DNA of 40,770 nucleotides, taken from the NCBI GenBank assembly GCA_001464865.1, contig LNEG01000164.1:1-40770 (forward strand), written 5' to 3'. The stretch comes from Burkholderiales bacterium Ga0074133. Its GTDB lineage: Bacteria; Pseudomonadota; Gammaproteobacteria; Burkholderiales; Burkholderiaceae_C. Within the stretch, counting starts at the first letter, position 1; the number at the start of each line of letters is the position of its first letter. The notes beneath the pieces are model-generated. The model did not search any database, was not told the origin of the DNA, and saw only the letters and a list, made by a program, of their open reading frames with translations. The translations under genes and the position numbers were made by a program. Positions 21,351 through 29,777 of this stretch are shown here, piece after piece.

Positions 21351-23294
21351 ATGAAGCGAATCTTCACCGGGCGCTGGACCGCCGGTTTCACCGTAGCCGC
21401 CGCCGCGCTGCTGTCCGCATGTGGCGGGGGTTCCGCCGGTGGCAGCACCTCTGCGCCCGCCCTCAGCGCCCCGATCACTTCGATGGCGTCGTGGGTGCAA
21501 CCCGCCAGCGCCGTCCAGGATGTGGCCAGCATCAAGTCCCGCAGCGTAGACGCTGCGCCCCGGGCCGTGGTGGTCAGCCTGGGTGAACTGGACGCGGGCA
21601 AGACCGCCGCCGCGGCGCCCTCGGTCGGCCCCCGCCTGGTGGGTGTGGGGCGTGACGTGGACGCCACCAAGAGCGCATCTGCAACCCAGGCCCAGTGGAA
21701 GTGGACCGATACCCCTGCGGGCGGCAAGGTAGCCGCCATCAGTTTCCAGGCCAAGGGCGCCTATGGCGTGCGTCTGGGGGTGCTGGTGGACCAGCTGCCG
21801 GGCAGTGCGCTGCTGCGCGTGTACACCCAGGCTGCTGCCGCCAAGCCTTACCAGGTGGCCGGGCAGGCCATCCTGCAGATCATCGAGCGCAACCAGGCCG
21901 CCGGTGACCGCAGCGATGCGGCCCGTACCTGGTGGACGCCCGATACGGGTGAAGGCGAGGCCACGCTGGAGGTCGAGCTGCCCCCGGGCGTGCCGGCGAG
22001 CGCGCTGCGCATCTCGGTGCCACAGCTGTCGCACATCTTCGAGAACCTCTCGCTGCCGACCGAAGCCGACCTGGCCGACAGCCGTCGGCTGGACAGCAAG
22101 GACATTGGCGATTCCGTCCTGTGCAACCTCGACTCCACCTGCTACAACGACGGAGCCAGCGAGCGCAATGCCGTGGCCCGCATGGTCTATGTCAAGAGTG
22201 GCGGCTCCTTCCTGTGCACCGGCACGCTGCTCAATGACGGCAATTCGTCCGGTACCCCGTATTTCCTGAGCGCCAACCACTGCATCTCCGAGCAGACGGT
22301 GGCCTCCACGCTGCAGACCAACTGGTTCTTCCGCTCATCGGGCTGCAACAGCGGCGCCCTGCAAAGCGCGTCCACCCGCAAGGTGGGCGGTGCACGGCTG
22401 CTTTACGCCAGTACGGACACAGATGTCGCGTTCATGCAGCTGAACGACACGCCCCCCGCGGGTGCCGTGTTTGCAGGCTGGGACGCATCCAGCGTCGCTG
22501 CGGGCTCATCCATCATCGGCCTGCACCATCCGCGCGGCGATCTGCTCAAGCTCAGCATCGGGGCCGTGGCCGGCCAGTCGAGCTGCTCCAGCATCTCCGC
22601 CACCCAGTTCCAGTGCGTGGGTAGCACCGGCAATTTCTACAGGGTGACGTGGAGCCAGGGCACGACCGAAGGCGGCAGCAGCGGCTCGGCCATCTTCCGG
22701 GGTGGCAAGGTCATCGGCACGCTGTATGGCGGCAGCGCCATCTGCAGCAACCGCGCGTCATCAGACTACTACGGCCGCCTGGACGTGGCTTACAACGCGG
22801 CCCTGAAAACCTGGCTGGCTGGCTCGGGCACTTCGCCACAGCCATCCGCGCGCACTGCCATCTACCGTTTCTTCAACGTACAGACCGGCGCGCACTTCTT
22901 CACGGCCAGCGCTGCCGAGCGCGACTTCGTCATCCAGACGTATCCGCAATTCCAGTACGAAAACATCGCTTTCTATGCCTACGGGCAACCCACGGCGGGC
23001 CAGAGCACGGTGTTCCGTTTCTTCAACAAGAGCAACGGCGCTCACTTCTACACCATCAATCAGGCTGAAAGCGATTTCGTCCGGGCCAACTATCCCGTCT
23101 TCAACTACGAAGGCCCCATCTGGTATGCCCAGGCAACGGCCGCCGCGGGCACCACGCCCATCTACCGCTTCTACAAGCCATCGACGGGTACCCACTTCTA
23201 CACCGTGAACGCCGCGGAGCGCGACTTCATCATCGCCAACTACCGGGACTTCCAGTACGAAAACATTGCGTACTACGCCTGGACCAGCCAGTAA
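21351..23294 (+). CDS. Lysyl-endopeptidase-like serine protease, lipoprotein, with three C-terminal repeats
   Basis: A 647-residue exported protein. The N-terminus carries a lipoprotein signal (lipobox LLSAC near residue 24), so it is probably anchored to the outer membrane. A trypsin-fold domain (about 250-495) resembles Achromobacter Lys-C protease: His about 310 in LSANHC, Asp about 358 in DTDVAFMQL, Ser about 444 in EGGSSGSAI, with IIGLHHPRGD and GTLYGGSAIC around them. A propeptide-like region (25-240) precedes it. The last 147 residues are three copies of an about 45-residue unit (YRFFNVQTGAHFFTASAAER, FRFFNKSNGAHFYT, YRFYKPSTGTHFYT), matching the DUF5648 type of surface repeat. AAAGGA lies six bases before the ATG. 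It sits between ruvA and ruvB. Confidence 0.93.
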   Translation: MKRIFTGRWTAGFTVAAAALLSACGGGSAGGSTSAPALSAPITSMASWVQPASAVQDVASIKSRSVDAAPRAVVVSLGELDAGKTAAAAPSVGPRLVGVGRDVDATKSASATQAQWKWTDTPAGGKVAAISFQAKGAYGVRLGVLVDQLPGSALLRVYTQAAAAKPYQVAGQAILQIIERNQAAGDRSDAARTWWTPDTGEGEATLEVELPPGVPASALRISVPQLSHIFENLSLPTEADLADSRRLDSKDIGDSVLCNLDSTCYNDGASERNAVARMVYVKSGGSFLCTGTLLNDGNSSGTPYFLSANHCISEQTVASTLQTNWFFRSSGCNSGALQSASTRKVGGARLLYASTDTDVAFMQLNDTPPAGAVFAGWDASSVAAGSSIIGLHHPRGDLLKLSIGAVAGQSSCSSISATQFQCVGSTGNFYRVTWSQGTTEGGSSGSAIFRGGKVIGTLYGGSAICSNRASSDYYGRLDVAYNAALKTWLAGSGTSPQPSARTAIYRFFNVQTGAHFFTASAAERDFVIQTYPQFQYENIAFYAYGQPTAGQSTVFRFFNKSNGAHFYTINQAESDFVRANYPVFNYEGPIWYAQATAAAGTTPIYRFYKPSTGTHFYTVNAAERDFIIANYRDFQYENIAYYAWTSQ

Positions 23295-23315
23295 GGCAGG
23301 GCGCGCGCCGACCGT

Positions 23316-24374
23316 ATGACCATCCAGACCGACGACTTCGCCCCCGCACCTGCCAAACGCGTCATCTCCGCCGTGCCCGCTTCTCCACAGGAAGAAGCCA
23401 TCGAGCGGGCGCTGCGCCCCAAGTTGCTGCAGGAGTACGTGGGCCAGTCGAAGGCGCGCGAGCAACTGGAGATCTTCATCGGCGCGGCCCGAAAGCGTGG
23501 CGAGGCACTGGACCATGTGCTGCTGTTCGGGCCCCCGGGCCTGGGCAAGACCACGCTGAGCCACATCATTGCGGCCGAGCTGGGGGTGAACCTGCGCCAG
23601 ACCAGCGGCCCGGTGCTGGAGAAACCCAAGGACCTGGCCGCGCTGCTGACCAACCTGGAAAAGAACGACGTTCTCTTCATCGACGAGATCCACCGCCTCT
23701 CGCCCGTGGTCGAGGAAATCCTCTACCCCGCGCTGGAGGACTACCAGATCGACATCATGATTGGCGAGGGCCCCGCGGCTCGCAGCATCAAGCTCGACCT
23801 GCAGCCCTTCACGCTGGTGGGGGCCACCACGCGCGCGGGCATGCTCACCAACCCGCTGCGCGACCGCTTTGGCATCGTCGCGCGGCTGGAGTTCTACACC
23901 GCCGAAGAGCTGGCGCGCATCGTCAAGCGCAGCGCCGGGCTGCTCAACGCGCCCATGGACGATGAAGGCGGTTTCGAAATCGCGCGCCGCTCGCGTGGTA
24001 CGCCCCGCATCGCCAACCGGCTGTTGCGACGCGTGCGTGACTACGCCGAAGTCAAGAGCGATGGCCGCATCACCAAGGATGTTGCCGACCAGGCGCTGGC
24101 CATGCTCGACGTGGACCCGCAGGGCTTTGACGTGATGGACCGCAAGCTGCTCGAAGCCGTGATCCACCGCTTTGACGGCGGTCCGGTGGGGCTGGACAAC
24201 ATTGCCGCCAGCATTGGCGAAGAGGCCGGCACGATCGAGGACGTGATCGAGCCCTACCTGATCCAGCAGGGTTTTTTGCAGCGCACACCGCGCGGGCGCA
24301 TCGCCACGCTGGCGGCCTTCCGGCACCTGGGGGTGGCACCGCCGCAGGCGGCGGGCGGGCTGTTTTCTGAATAG
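23316..24374 (+). CDS. ruvB: Holliday junction helicase RuvB
   Basis: A 352-residue AAA+ motor of the RuvAB branch-migration complex. Motifs: Walker [18 protein letters not shown], Walker [17 protein letters not shown], sensor and signature [20 protein letters not shown] and the arginine-rich [20 protein letters not shown], then the C-terminal winged-helix part [18 protein letters not shown]. Starts 21 bases after the protease gene, so it may depend on transcription reading through that gene or on a promoter inside it; no strong ribosome site is seen. Confidence 0.97.
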   Translation: MTIQTDDFAPAPAKRVISAVPASPQEEAIERALRPKLLQEYVGQSKAREQLEIFIGAARKRGEALDHVLLFGPPGLGKTTLSHIIAAELGVNLRQTSGPVLEKPKDLAALLTNLEKNDVLFIDEIHRLSPVVEEILYPALEDYQIDIMIGEGPAARSIKLDLQPFTLVGATTRAGMLTNPLRDRFGIVARLEFYTAEELARIVKRSAGLLNAPMDDEGGFEIARRSRGTPRIANRLLRRVRDYAEVKSDGRITKDVADQALAMLDVDPQGFDVMDRKLLEAVIHRFDGGPVGLDNIAASIGEEAGTIEDVIEPYLIQQGFLQRTPRGRIATLAAFRHLGVAPPQAAGGLFSE

Positions 24375-24437
24375 ATCCCATCCGGTACTAATGGCACCCA
24401 TGACATTCCTTGCATTCACGAGTTTTGGGGTGGTGCG

Positions 24438-25727
24438 ATGAATGCCCGCCGGATAGCCCTTGCGCTGGGCGCTGTCGTATTGGCGGGCGCTGCCGCCATC
24501 GGCGCCATGGCGCTGCGCGGCCCGCAGGTCGATGCGCTGGTGGTGCAGTCGGCCCCGCTCGTACGCACCTTGCAGTTTTCAGCTCGCGTTGCGACGCTAT
24601 CGCGCGTCGATGTGGGCAGCACCGTCACCGGGCGGGTGGCGCAGGTGCGCGTGGCCGAAGGCGCGCAGGTGCGCCAGGGCGATGTGCTGATCGAGCTGGA
24701 GTCTGACGAGCTGCGCGCCGCGCTGGCGCAGGCGGTCGCTTCCGAGCAGCAGGCGCGTGCGCGTCTGGCCGGGCTGCGCAGCAGTGGTCGCAGCGCAGCG
24801 GTGGCAGCGCGTGCCCAGGCCGATGCCACGCAGCAGGCGGCCACTGCCAGCCTGGCGCGGGTGCAAAAGCTCGTGGCCGAAGGTTTCTACAGCCCTGCGC
24901 AGCTCGACGATGCCCGGCGCGCGGTGGACGTGGCGCGCGCCCAGCAGCAAGGTGCGCAGGCGCAGATCGAGGCCAATGCCGAGGCGGGGACCGATGTGGC
25001 ACAGGCGCAGGCGCAGCTGGCACTGGCCCAGGCGGCCACGGCGGCAGCACGGGCGCGCCTGGCACAGGCAGCGGTGCTGGCACCGGCCGATGCCCGCGTG
25101 CTGGTGCGTGAGGTCGAGCCCGGCCAGATCGTGCAGCCCGGCAAGGCCCTGCTCAGCCTGGCGCTGGCGGGCCCCACCCAGCTGGTGGCGCCGGTGGACG
25201 AGCGCTTTCTGGACCAGCTTCAGCCCGGGCAGCCGGCATCGGTGGTGGCTGACGCGTTTGCAGGCCAGCGCTTTGCGGCGCGTGTGCTGTCCATTGCGCC
25301 AGCGGTCGATGCCCAGCGCGGCGCGATCGAGGTGAAATTTGCGCTGGAGCAGCAGCCGCCGGCGTTCCTGCGCGAGGACATGACCCTGTCGGTCGAGGTG
25401 GAGACTGCCCGGCGCGACAGGGCGCTGGTCCTGCCGCAGGCGGCCTTGCGCAGTACCGGGGGTGCAGACACAGCCATCGTGCTGGTGCTGCAGGACGGCC
25501 GCGCCCAGGCACGCACCGTGCGGCTGGGCCTGCGCACGCTCGATGCGGTGGAGGTGCTCGACGGCCTCAAAGAAGGCGACACCGTGCTGCGCGGAGAGGC
25601 CGATCTTCAACCGGGCAACCGTGTGCGGGCCCGTGCGGTGGAGTGGGCGGCAAGCCCGCCAGCGAACACCGGGCAGGGGGCGGGAGCCGGCGCAGGCGCC
25701 GCCCTCACCAACGCCATGGGCCGCTGA
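24438..25727 (+). CDS. Periplasmic adaptor (HlyD/MacA-like) of ABC exporter
   Basis: A 429-residue membrane fusion protein: one N-terminal membrane anchor (ALALGAVVLAGAAAIGAMAL), a lipoyl half-domain (VTGRVAQVRVAEGAQVRQGD), a long Ala/Gln-rich coiled-coil hairpin (about 90-205), the second lipoyl half (APADARVLVREVEPGQIVQPG) and beta-barrel domains. It would link the permease below to an outer-membrane channel, not encoded in the window. The C-terminal 25 residues are a low-complexity Gly/Ala tail. First gene of an adaptor, permease, ATPase set. Confidence 0.92.
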   Translation: MNARRIALALGAVVLAGAAAIGAMALRGPQVDALVVQSAPLVRTLQFSARVATLSRVDVGSTVTGRVAQVRVAEGAQVRQGDVLIELESDELRAALAQAVASEQQARARLAGLRSSGRSAAVAARAQADATQQAATASLARVQKLVAEGFYSPAQLDDARRAVDVARAQQQGAQAQIEANAEAGTDVAQAQAQLALAQAATAAARARLAQAAVLAPADARVLVREVEPGQIVQPGKALLSLALAGPTQLVAPVDERFLDQLQPGQPASVVADAFAGQRFAARVLSIAPAVDAQRGAIEVKFALEQQPPAFLREDMTLSVEVETARRDRALVLPQAALRSTGGADTAIVLVLQDGRAQARTVRLGLRTLDAVEVLDGLKEGDTVLRGEADLQPGNRVRARAVEWAASPPANTGQGAGAGAGAALTNAMGR

Positions 25728-25736
25728 GAAGGCCCC

Positions 25737-26975
25737 ATGCTGATCTGGCCCGGCTTCGAGTTCCGCGTGGCGCTGCGCTTTCTGCGCGAAGGGCGCATGC
25801 AGACCGTGCTCATCATCGTGGGCGTGGCGGCGGGGGTGGCGGTCATCGCCTACATCTCGTCGCTCATCAGCGGCCTGCAGGCCAACACCCTGAACAAGAC
25901 CCTGGGCGCGCAGGCGCACATCACCCTGCGTGCGCCCGATGACGCCGTCACCCCGGCGGCATTGCCTGTGCCGGGTGTAGCCGTGCTGACGGACACCCAG
26001 CCGCGCGCGCAGCGCCTGCGCTCGGTGGCCAACTGGCAGGCGCTGGTGCCGCTGCTGGAGGGCCTGCCTGCGGTGGCGGGCGTCTCGCCCATGGTGTCGG
26101 GCGCCGGGCTTGCGCTGCGTGGCGAGGCCACCCAGGCCATCGCCCTGATGGGGGTGGACCTGGACCGCTACGACCGCGTGGTGGGGCTGCGCGCCAAGGT
26201 GGTCAGTGGCACGGCCCGGCTGGCTCCGGGCGAGGCGATTGTGGGGCGCGAGCTGGCGGCCGACCTGGGTGTGCGCGTGGGCGACCGCCTCACGGTGCAG
26301 ACCGGCAGCGCCAGTGGCACGGTGAGTGACTCGGTGCGCGTGACGGCGCTGGTGGACCTGGGCGTGAAGGATCTGAACCGCCGCACCGTGATCGTGCCGC
26401 TGCGGGCCGCGCAGAGCCTGCTGGCACTGCCCGGCGGTGCGAGCCAGCTCGACCTGACCCTGAACGACGTGTGGGTGGCGAAATCGCTGGCGCAGGACCT
26501 GCAAGGCCGCTTCCCTTACCGGATCGAGAGCTGGCAGGAGACCAACGCCCAGCTGGTGTCGGCCCTCAACGCACAGTCCATCAGCACTGCCATCATCCGC
26601 GGTGTGGTGCTGGCAGTCGTGGTGCTGGGCATGGCCAGCGTGCTGGTGGTGTCGGTGGTGCAAAAGGGCCGCGAGATCGGCATTCTGCGTGCCATGGGGG
26701 CGACGCGCGGGCAGGTGCTGCGGGTGTTTCTGGTGCAGGGCGCGGTGGTGGGCGCGCTGGGCTCGGTGCTGGGCCTGCTGCTGGCGGTGGCGCTGATCTG
26801 GGTGTTCACCCACTTCGTGCGCGGCTCGGATGGCCTGCCGCTGTTCTCCATTTCGCTGCCGCCGGTCATGGCCTTGCAGATTGCGCTGATCGCCGCCGTA
26901 TGCGGCGTTCTGGCGGCCGTGGCCCCCGCGCGGCGCGCCGCTGCGCTGGACCCCGCGCAAGCCATCAGGCTGTAG
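25737..26975 (+). CDS. MacB/DevC-like ABC permease (FtsX family)
   Basis: A 412-residue permease with one N-terminal membrane segment, a large MacB-type periplasmic domain (about 45-280) and three C-terminal FtsX-type segments (GVVLAVVVLGMASVLVVSVV, GAVVGALGSVLGLLLAVALI and a last segment ending VAPARRAAALDPAQAIRL). The coupling-loop motif GREIGILRAMGATRGQVLRV is intact. Unlike E. coli MacB the ATPase is a separate gene, as in DevBCA-type exporters. GAAGG precedes the ATG by five bases. The substrate could be a peptide, antibiotic, glycolipid or siderophore; the sequence does not say which. Confidence 0.93.
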   Translation: MLIWPGFEFRVALRFLREGRMQTVLIIVGVAAGVAVIAYISSLISGLQANTLNKTLGAQAHITLRAPDDAVTPAALPVPGVAVLTDTQPRAQRLRSVANWQALVPLLEGLPAVAGVSPMVSGAGLALRGEATQAIALMGVDLDRYDRVVGLRAKVVSGTARLAPGEAIVGRELAADLGVRVGDRLTVQTGSASGTVSDSVRVTALVDLGVKDLNRRTVIVPLRAAQSLLALPGGASQLDLTLNDVWVAKSLAQDLQGRFPYRIESWQETNAQLVSALNAQSISTAIIRGVVLAVVVLGMASVLVVSVVQKGREIGILRAMGATRGQVLRVFLVQGAVVGALGSVLGLLLAVALIWVFTHFVRGSDGLPLFSISLPPVMALQIALIAAVCGVLAAVAPARRAAALDPAQAIRL

Positions 26976-27149
26976 GGATGAGGCCCCACCCTGTGCGGCT
27001 GCGCCGCATCCCCCCGCTCTTGCAGCGCTGCGCACCGCGGGCAGGGGCACATCCCATGGCTGCGGGGCGGCCCGTGCACGGGAGCCGCTGGCCTGGATTG
27101 CGCCAGTTTCGTGCGTCACGAACGGTGCGAGGCGCCATGGAAGGCAAAA

Positions 27150-27866
27150 ATGCTGATCGAGCTCAGTGATGTGCGCAAGAGCTACAACATCGGCCGCCCC
27201 AGCGAGGCCGAGGTGCTGCACGGCATCGGCCTGCGCGTGGATCGCGGCGAGTTCATCGCGCTGATGGGCCCCTCGGGCTCGGGCAAGAGCACGCTGCTCA
27301 ACATCCTGGGCCTGCTCGAACGCATGACGTCGGGCAGCTACGCGCTGGCCGGTGAAGAAGTCAGGGGCCTCGATGATGCTGCGCTGACCTTGCGCCGGCG
27401 CAGCACGTTGGGGTTTGTCTTCCAGTTCCACCACCTGCTGCCCGCGTTTTCGGCGCTGGAGAACGTCACTTTGCCAGCCCTCATGGCCGAGGGCCGCGTG
27501 AGCGCCACACACCTGGAGCATGCCCGCAGCCTGCTCGATGCCGTGGGCCTGGCCAAGGCCATGCACAAGCGTCCGTCCGAGCTGTCTGGCGGCATGCAGC
27601 AGCGGGTGGCCATTGCGCGCGCGCTGGTCATGAATCCGCCGCTGGTGCTGGCCGATGAGCCCACGGGCAATCTGGATACGGCCTCATCGGCCGAAGTGTT
27701 TGCCCTGATGCGCCGCATTCACGCCGAGCGGGGAACGAGCTTTGTGGTCGTCACGCACGACCCGCGGCTGGCCGCCCGCTGCGACCGGCTCGTGGAGCTG
27801 ATCGATGGCCGCATTGCGCGCGATGAATCCATCACCCCGGGCGTGGAACCTTCGCCTGGCGGTTGA
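27150..27866 (+). CDS. LolD/MacB-like ABC ATPase
   Basis: A 238-residue ATP-binding subunit: Walker A LMGPSGSGKSTLLNILGLLE, Q-loop FVFQFHHLLPAFSALENV, signature LSGGMQQRVAIARAL, Walker B LVLADEPTGNLD and the switch VVVTHD. The ATG at 27150 was preferred to the one at 27111 because GGAAGG lies just upstream and MLIELSDVRKSY begins the family match. The 174 bases separating it from the permease contain no gene. Its 3' end overlaps by 35 bases the convergent AGMO-fusion gene. Confidence 0.95.
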   Translation: MLIELSDVRKSYNIGRPSEAEVLHGIGLRVDRGEFIALMGPSGSGKSTLLNILGLLERMTSGSYALAGEEVRGLDDAALTLRRRSTLGFVFQFHHLLPAFSALENVTLPALMAEGRVSATHLEHARSLLDAVGLAKAMHKRPSELSGGMQQRVAIARALVMNPPLVLADEPTGNLDTASSAEVFALMRRIHAERGTSFVVVTHDPRLAARCDRLVELIDGRIARDESITPGVEPSPGG

Positions 27867-29724
27867 GCGCGGGGCGGGGGGCAGCCGGGCAGCCGGCGCT
27901 CTCGCCCAGGGTCCCGCTGTGGTCATGGGCGCGCCAGGGGGCCCGGTGCGTGCTGGGGGGCTCCGTGCGCGGCGGAGCATTCGGCATGGGTGCGTCGGGG
28001 CGGGCCAGCCACCCGCCCACGATCAACGCCTGTGCAGCGTAGTAGGTGGCCAGCACCCACACCTGCGCCATCGGCAGCGGCGATACAAATCGGTTGGTGG
28101 CCAGCAGCGAATCGCTGAGCATGAAGAAAACGGCACCGGCCGCCACCATCCGCGAGGGAGCGTCGCGCAGCACCGTGGCCCGGCCGATGGCCTGCGCGGC
28201 CATCAGCGCAATCACCAGCACGTACGCGGCTACGGGCAGCCGCAGCGCTGGCGGCAGGCCACCCACCCACAAAAATGCATACATGGCTGTGCCCACGCCC
28301 AGCGTGACAGCCAGCGCCCCCCGGTGGGGAAACCACTGCAGCCCGACTTTGAAAAGCACCACATAAAACAGGTGTGCCACCAGAAAGCTCACCAGGCCCG
28401 GGATGAACAGGCCCGGGAGCATGAGGAACACATCGCCCGCCAGCGACCCGGCCAGCGCCGCAGCCATGAAAAACCGGCTTTTCGAGCCAAACTGGCCGCT
28501 TGTCCTTTCTTTATTTACCTCTATTGCTATCAAAACAATAGCAATCACCATGGTCAGCGGCTTGAACAGCAGGTGCCACTGCGTCAACCCCAGCGCACTG
28601 GTGGCGGTGGCCAGCGCCGCGCTTTGCAGCATCAACGCCATCAGCATGCCGATGCGCCCCTGCATCACGGCACCCAGCGACCATTGCGCCACCAGCAGCA
28701 CGGCAAACCAGATGGCGCTGTGCGTCAGCGGCGCTGCATCGGCCTGCCACAGGAACACGGCCACACCGCCCAGCAGCATCGCAAACTGCACCAGCGCAAA
28801 CCACTGCACGGCGCGCGACATGGGTGGCTGGTAGCGTTGCTGTGCTTGCGACATGCTGAAGGCGGGCCTGGGGAAGCGTTGCGCCACATCCGGCGGCCGC
28901 CAGCCCGGCGGCTTGATCCACACCCGGAGCTTGTCAGGCCAGCTGCGCGCGTGCCAGCTGTCGTGCGTCAGCCCGGCATATACCTGCGCGTTGGCCCAGA
29001 GCGGGTCCCAGCTGCCCAGCAGGCCGCGCGTGCCGTACACGCATTTTTCGTGCGGGTCCTCGTCCTTGAAGGTACCGAAGATCCGGTCCCACACGATGAG
29101 AATGCCGCCGTAGTTCTTGTCGATGTACGGATCGTTCACGGCGTGGTGCACGCGGTGGTTGCTGGGGCTGCAGAACCACCGGTCAAACCAGCCCAGCCTG
29201 CCCACCTGCTCGGTGTGTACCCAGAACTGGTAGAGCAGGTCGACGAGCGCCACCACCGCAAACACCAGCGGTGGCACGCCCGCCAGCGCCATGGGCACAT
29301 AGAACACCCAGCCCAGCAGCGCGCCGGAGCTGGTCTGGCGCAGGGCGGTGGAAAGGTTGTAGTCCTGGCTTTGGTGGTGCACGGCGTGCGCGGCCCACAG
29401 CACGGCCGACTCATGGCCCATGCGGTGCAGCCAGTAGTAGCAAAGGTCATAGAACACCAGCGCCAGCAGCCAGCCGGGCAGGCTCGTCCAGAACGCGTCG
29501 TTCCGCCACAGCGCCACATGTTCGAAAACGGCGGTGTAGATGCCGATGCGCAGCAGCCGCGTGAACACGGCGCTGGTCTGGCTCAGCATCCCCAGGCTGA
29601 TGCTGCTGATGGCGTCGGCCAGCCGGTAGGTATTGCGCTGGCGCCGGTACCCCACGGCCAGTTCGACCGCGATCAGCAGCAGAAAGAAGGGTGTGGCAAG
29701 AACAATGATCTGGGAAGGGCTCAT
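27832..29724 (-). CDS. Alkylglycerol monooxygenase-like domain fused to lysoplasmalogenase (YhhN/TMEM86) domain
   Basis: A 630-residue membrane protein. Residues 1-310 form a fatty-acid-hydroxylase/sterol-desaturase fold with the complete histidine set (LHRMGHE, HAVHHQSQDYNLSTALRQ, SNHRVHHAVND) and IDKNYGGILIVWDRIFGTF, which are hallmarks of alkylglycerol monooxygenase (AGMO/TMEM195), the pterin-dependent enzyme that cleaves ether lipids. Residues about 310-590 are a YhhN/TMEM86 domain (FKPLTMVI, AGDVFLMLPGLFIPGLVSFL, FMLSDSLLATNRF, ATYYAAQALIVGG), a family containing lysoplasmalogenase, which splits vinyl-ether lysolipids. Both halves thus point to ether-lipid turnover. Residues about 395-413 are encoded by an interspersed repeat. 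The C-terminal 40 residues are hydrophilic and overlap the convergent ATPase gene. Confidence 0.88.
   Translation of the reverse strand: MSPSQIIVLATPFFLLLIAVELAVGYRRQRNTYRLADAISSISLGMLSQTSAVFTRLLRIGIYTAVFEHVALWRNDAFWTSLPGWLLALVFYDLCYYWLHRMGHESAVLWAAHAVHHQSQDYNLSTALRQTSSGALLGWVFYVPMALAGVPPLVFAVVALVDLLYQFWVHTEQVGRLGWFDRWFCSPSNHRVHHAVNDPYIDKNYGGILIVWDRIFGTFKDEDPHEKCVYGTRGLLGSWDPLWANAQVYAGLTHDSWHARSWPDKLRVWIKPPGWRPPDVAQRFPRPAFSMSQAQQRYQPPMSRAVQWFALVQFAMLLGGVAVFLWQADAAPLTHSAIWFAVLLVAQWSLGAVMQGRIGMLMALMLQSAALATATSALGLTQWHLLFKPLTMVIAIVLIAIEVNKERTSGQFGSKSRFFMAAALAGSLAGDVFLMLPGLFIPGLVSFLVAHLFYVVLFKVGLQWFPHRGALAVTLGVGTAMYAFLWVGGLPPALRLPVAAYVLVIALMAAQAIGRATVLRDAPSRMVAAGAVFFMLSDSLLATNRFVSPLPMAQVWVLATYYAAQALIVGGWLARPDAPMPNAPPRTEPPSTHRAPWRAHDHSGTLGESAGCPAAPRPALNRQAKVPRPG
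28486..28542 (-). repeat. Interspersed element read in frame inside the AGMO fusion gene
   Basis: GCCAAACTGGCCGCTTGTCC ... TTTACCTCTATTGCTATCAA ... AATAGC aligns with the element at 5017 over its whole length and forms the same terminal inverted repeat (TTGCTAT/ATAGCAA). It is much richer in A and T than the surrounding gene. It encodes about 19 residues on the end of a membrane helix and the loop that follows, without breaking the frame. Confidence 0.7.
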
Positions 29725-29777
29725 GGGTCACCGCCTGCGCCAGGGGCGGCGCGCGTGCCGCTGCATTCTTGCGCCGA

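Noticed and set aside
24597-27566. Nearly 1000-codon minus-strand frame opposite the ABC exporter genes
   Set aside because: Runs across three well-supported + strand genes and their gaps; composition is typical of a shadow.
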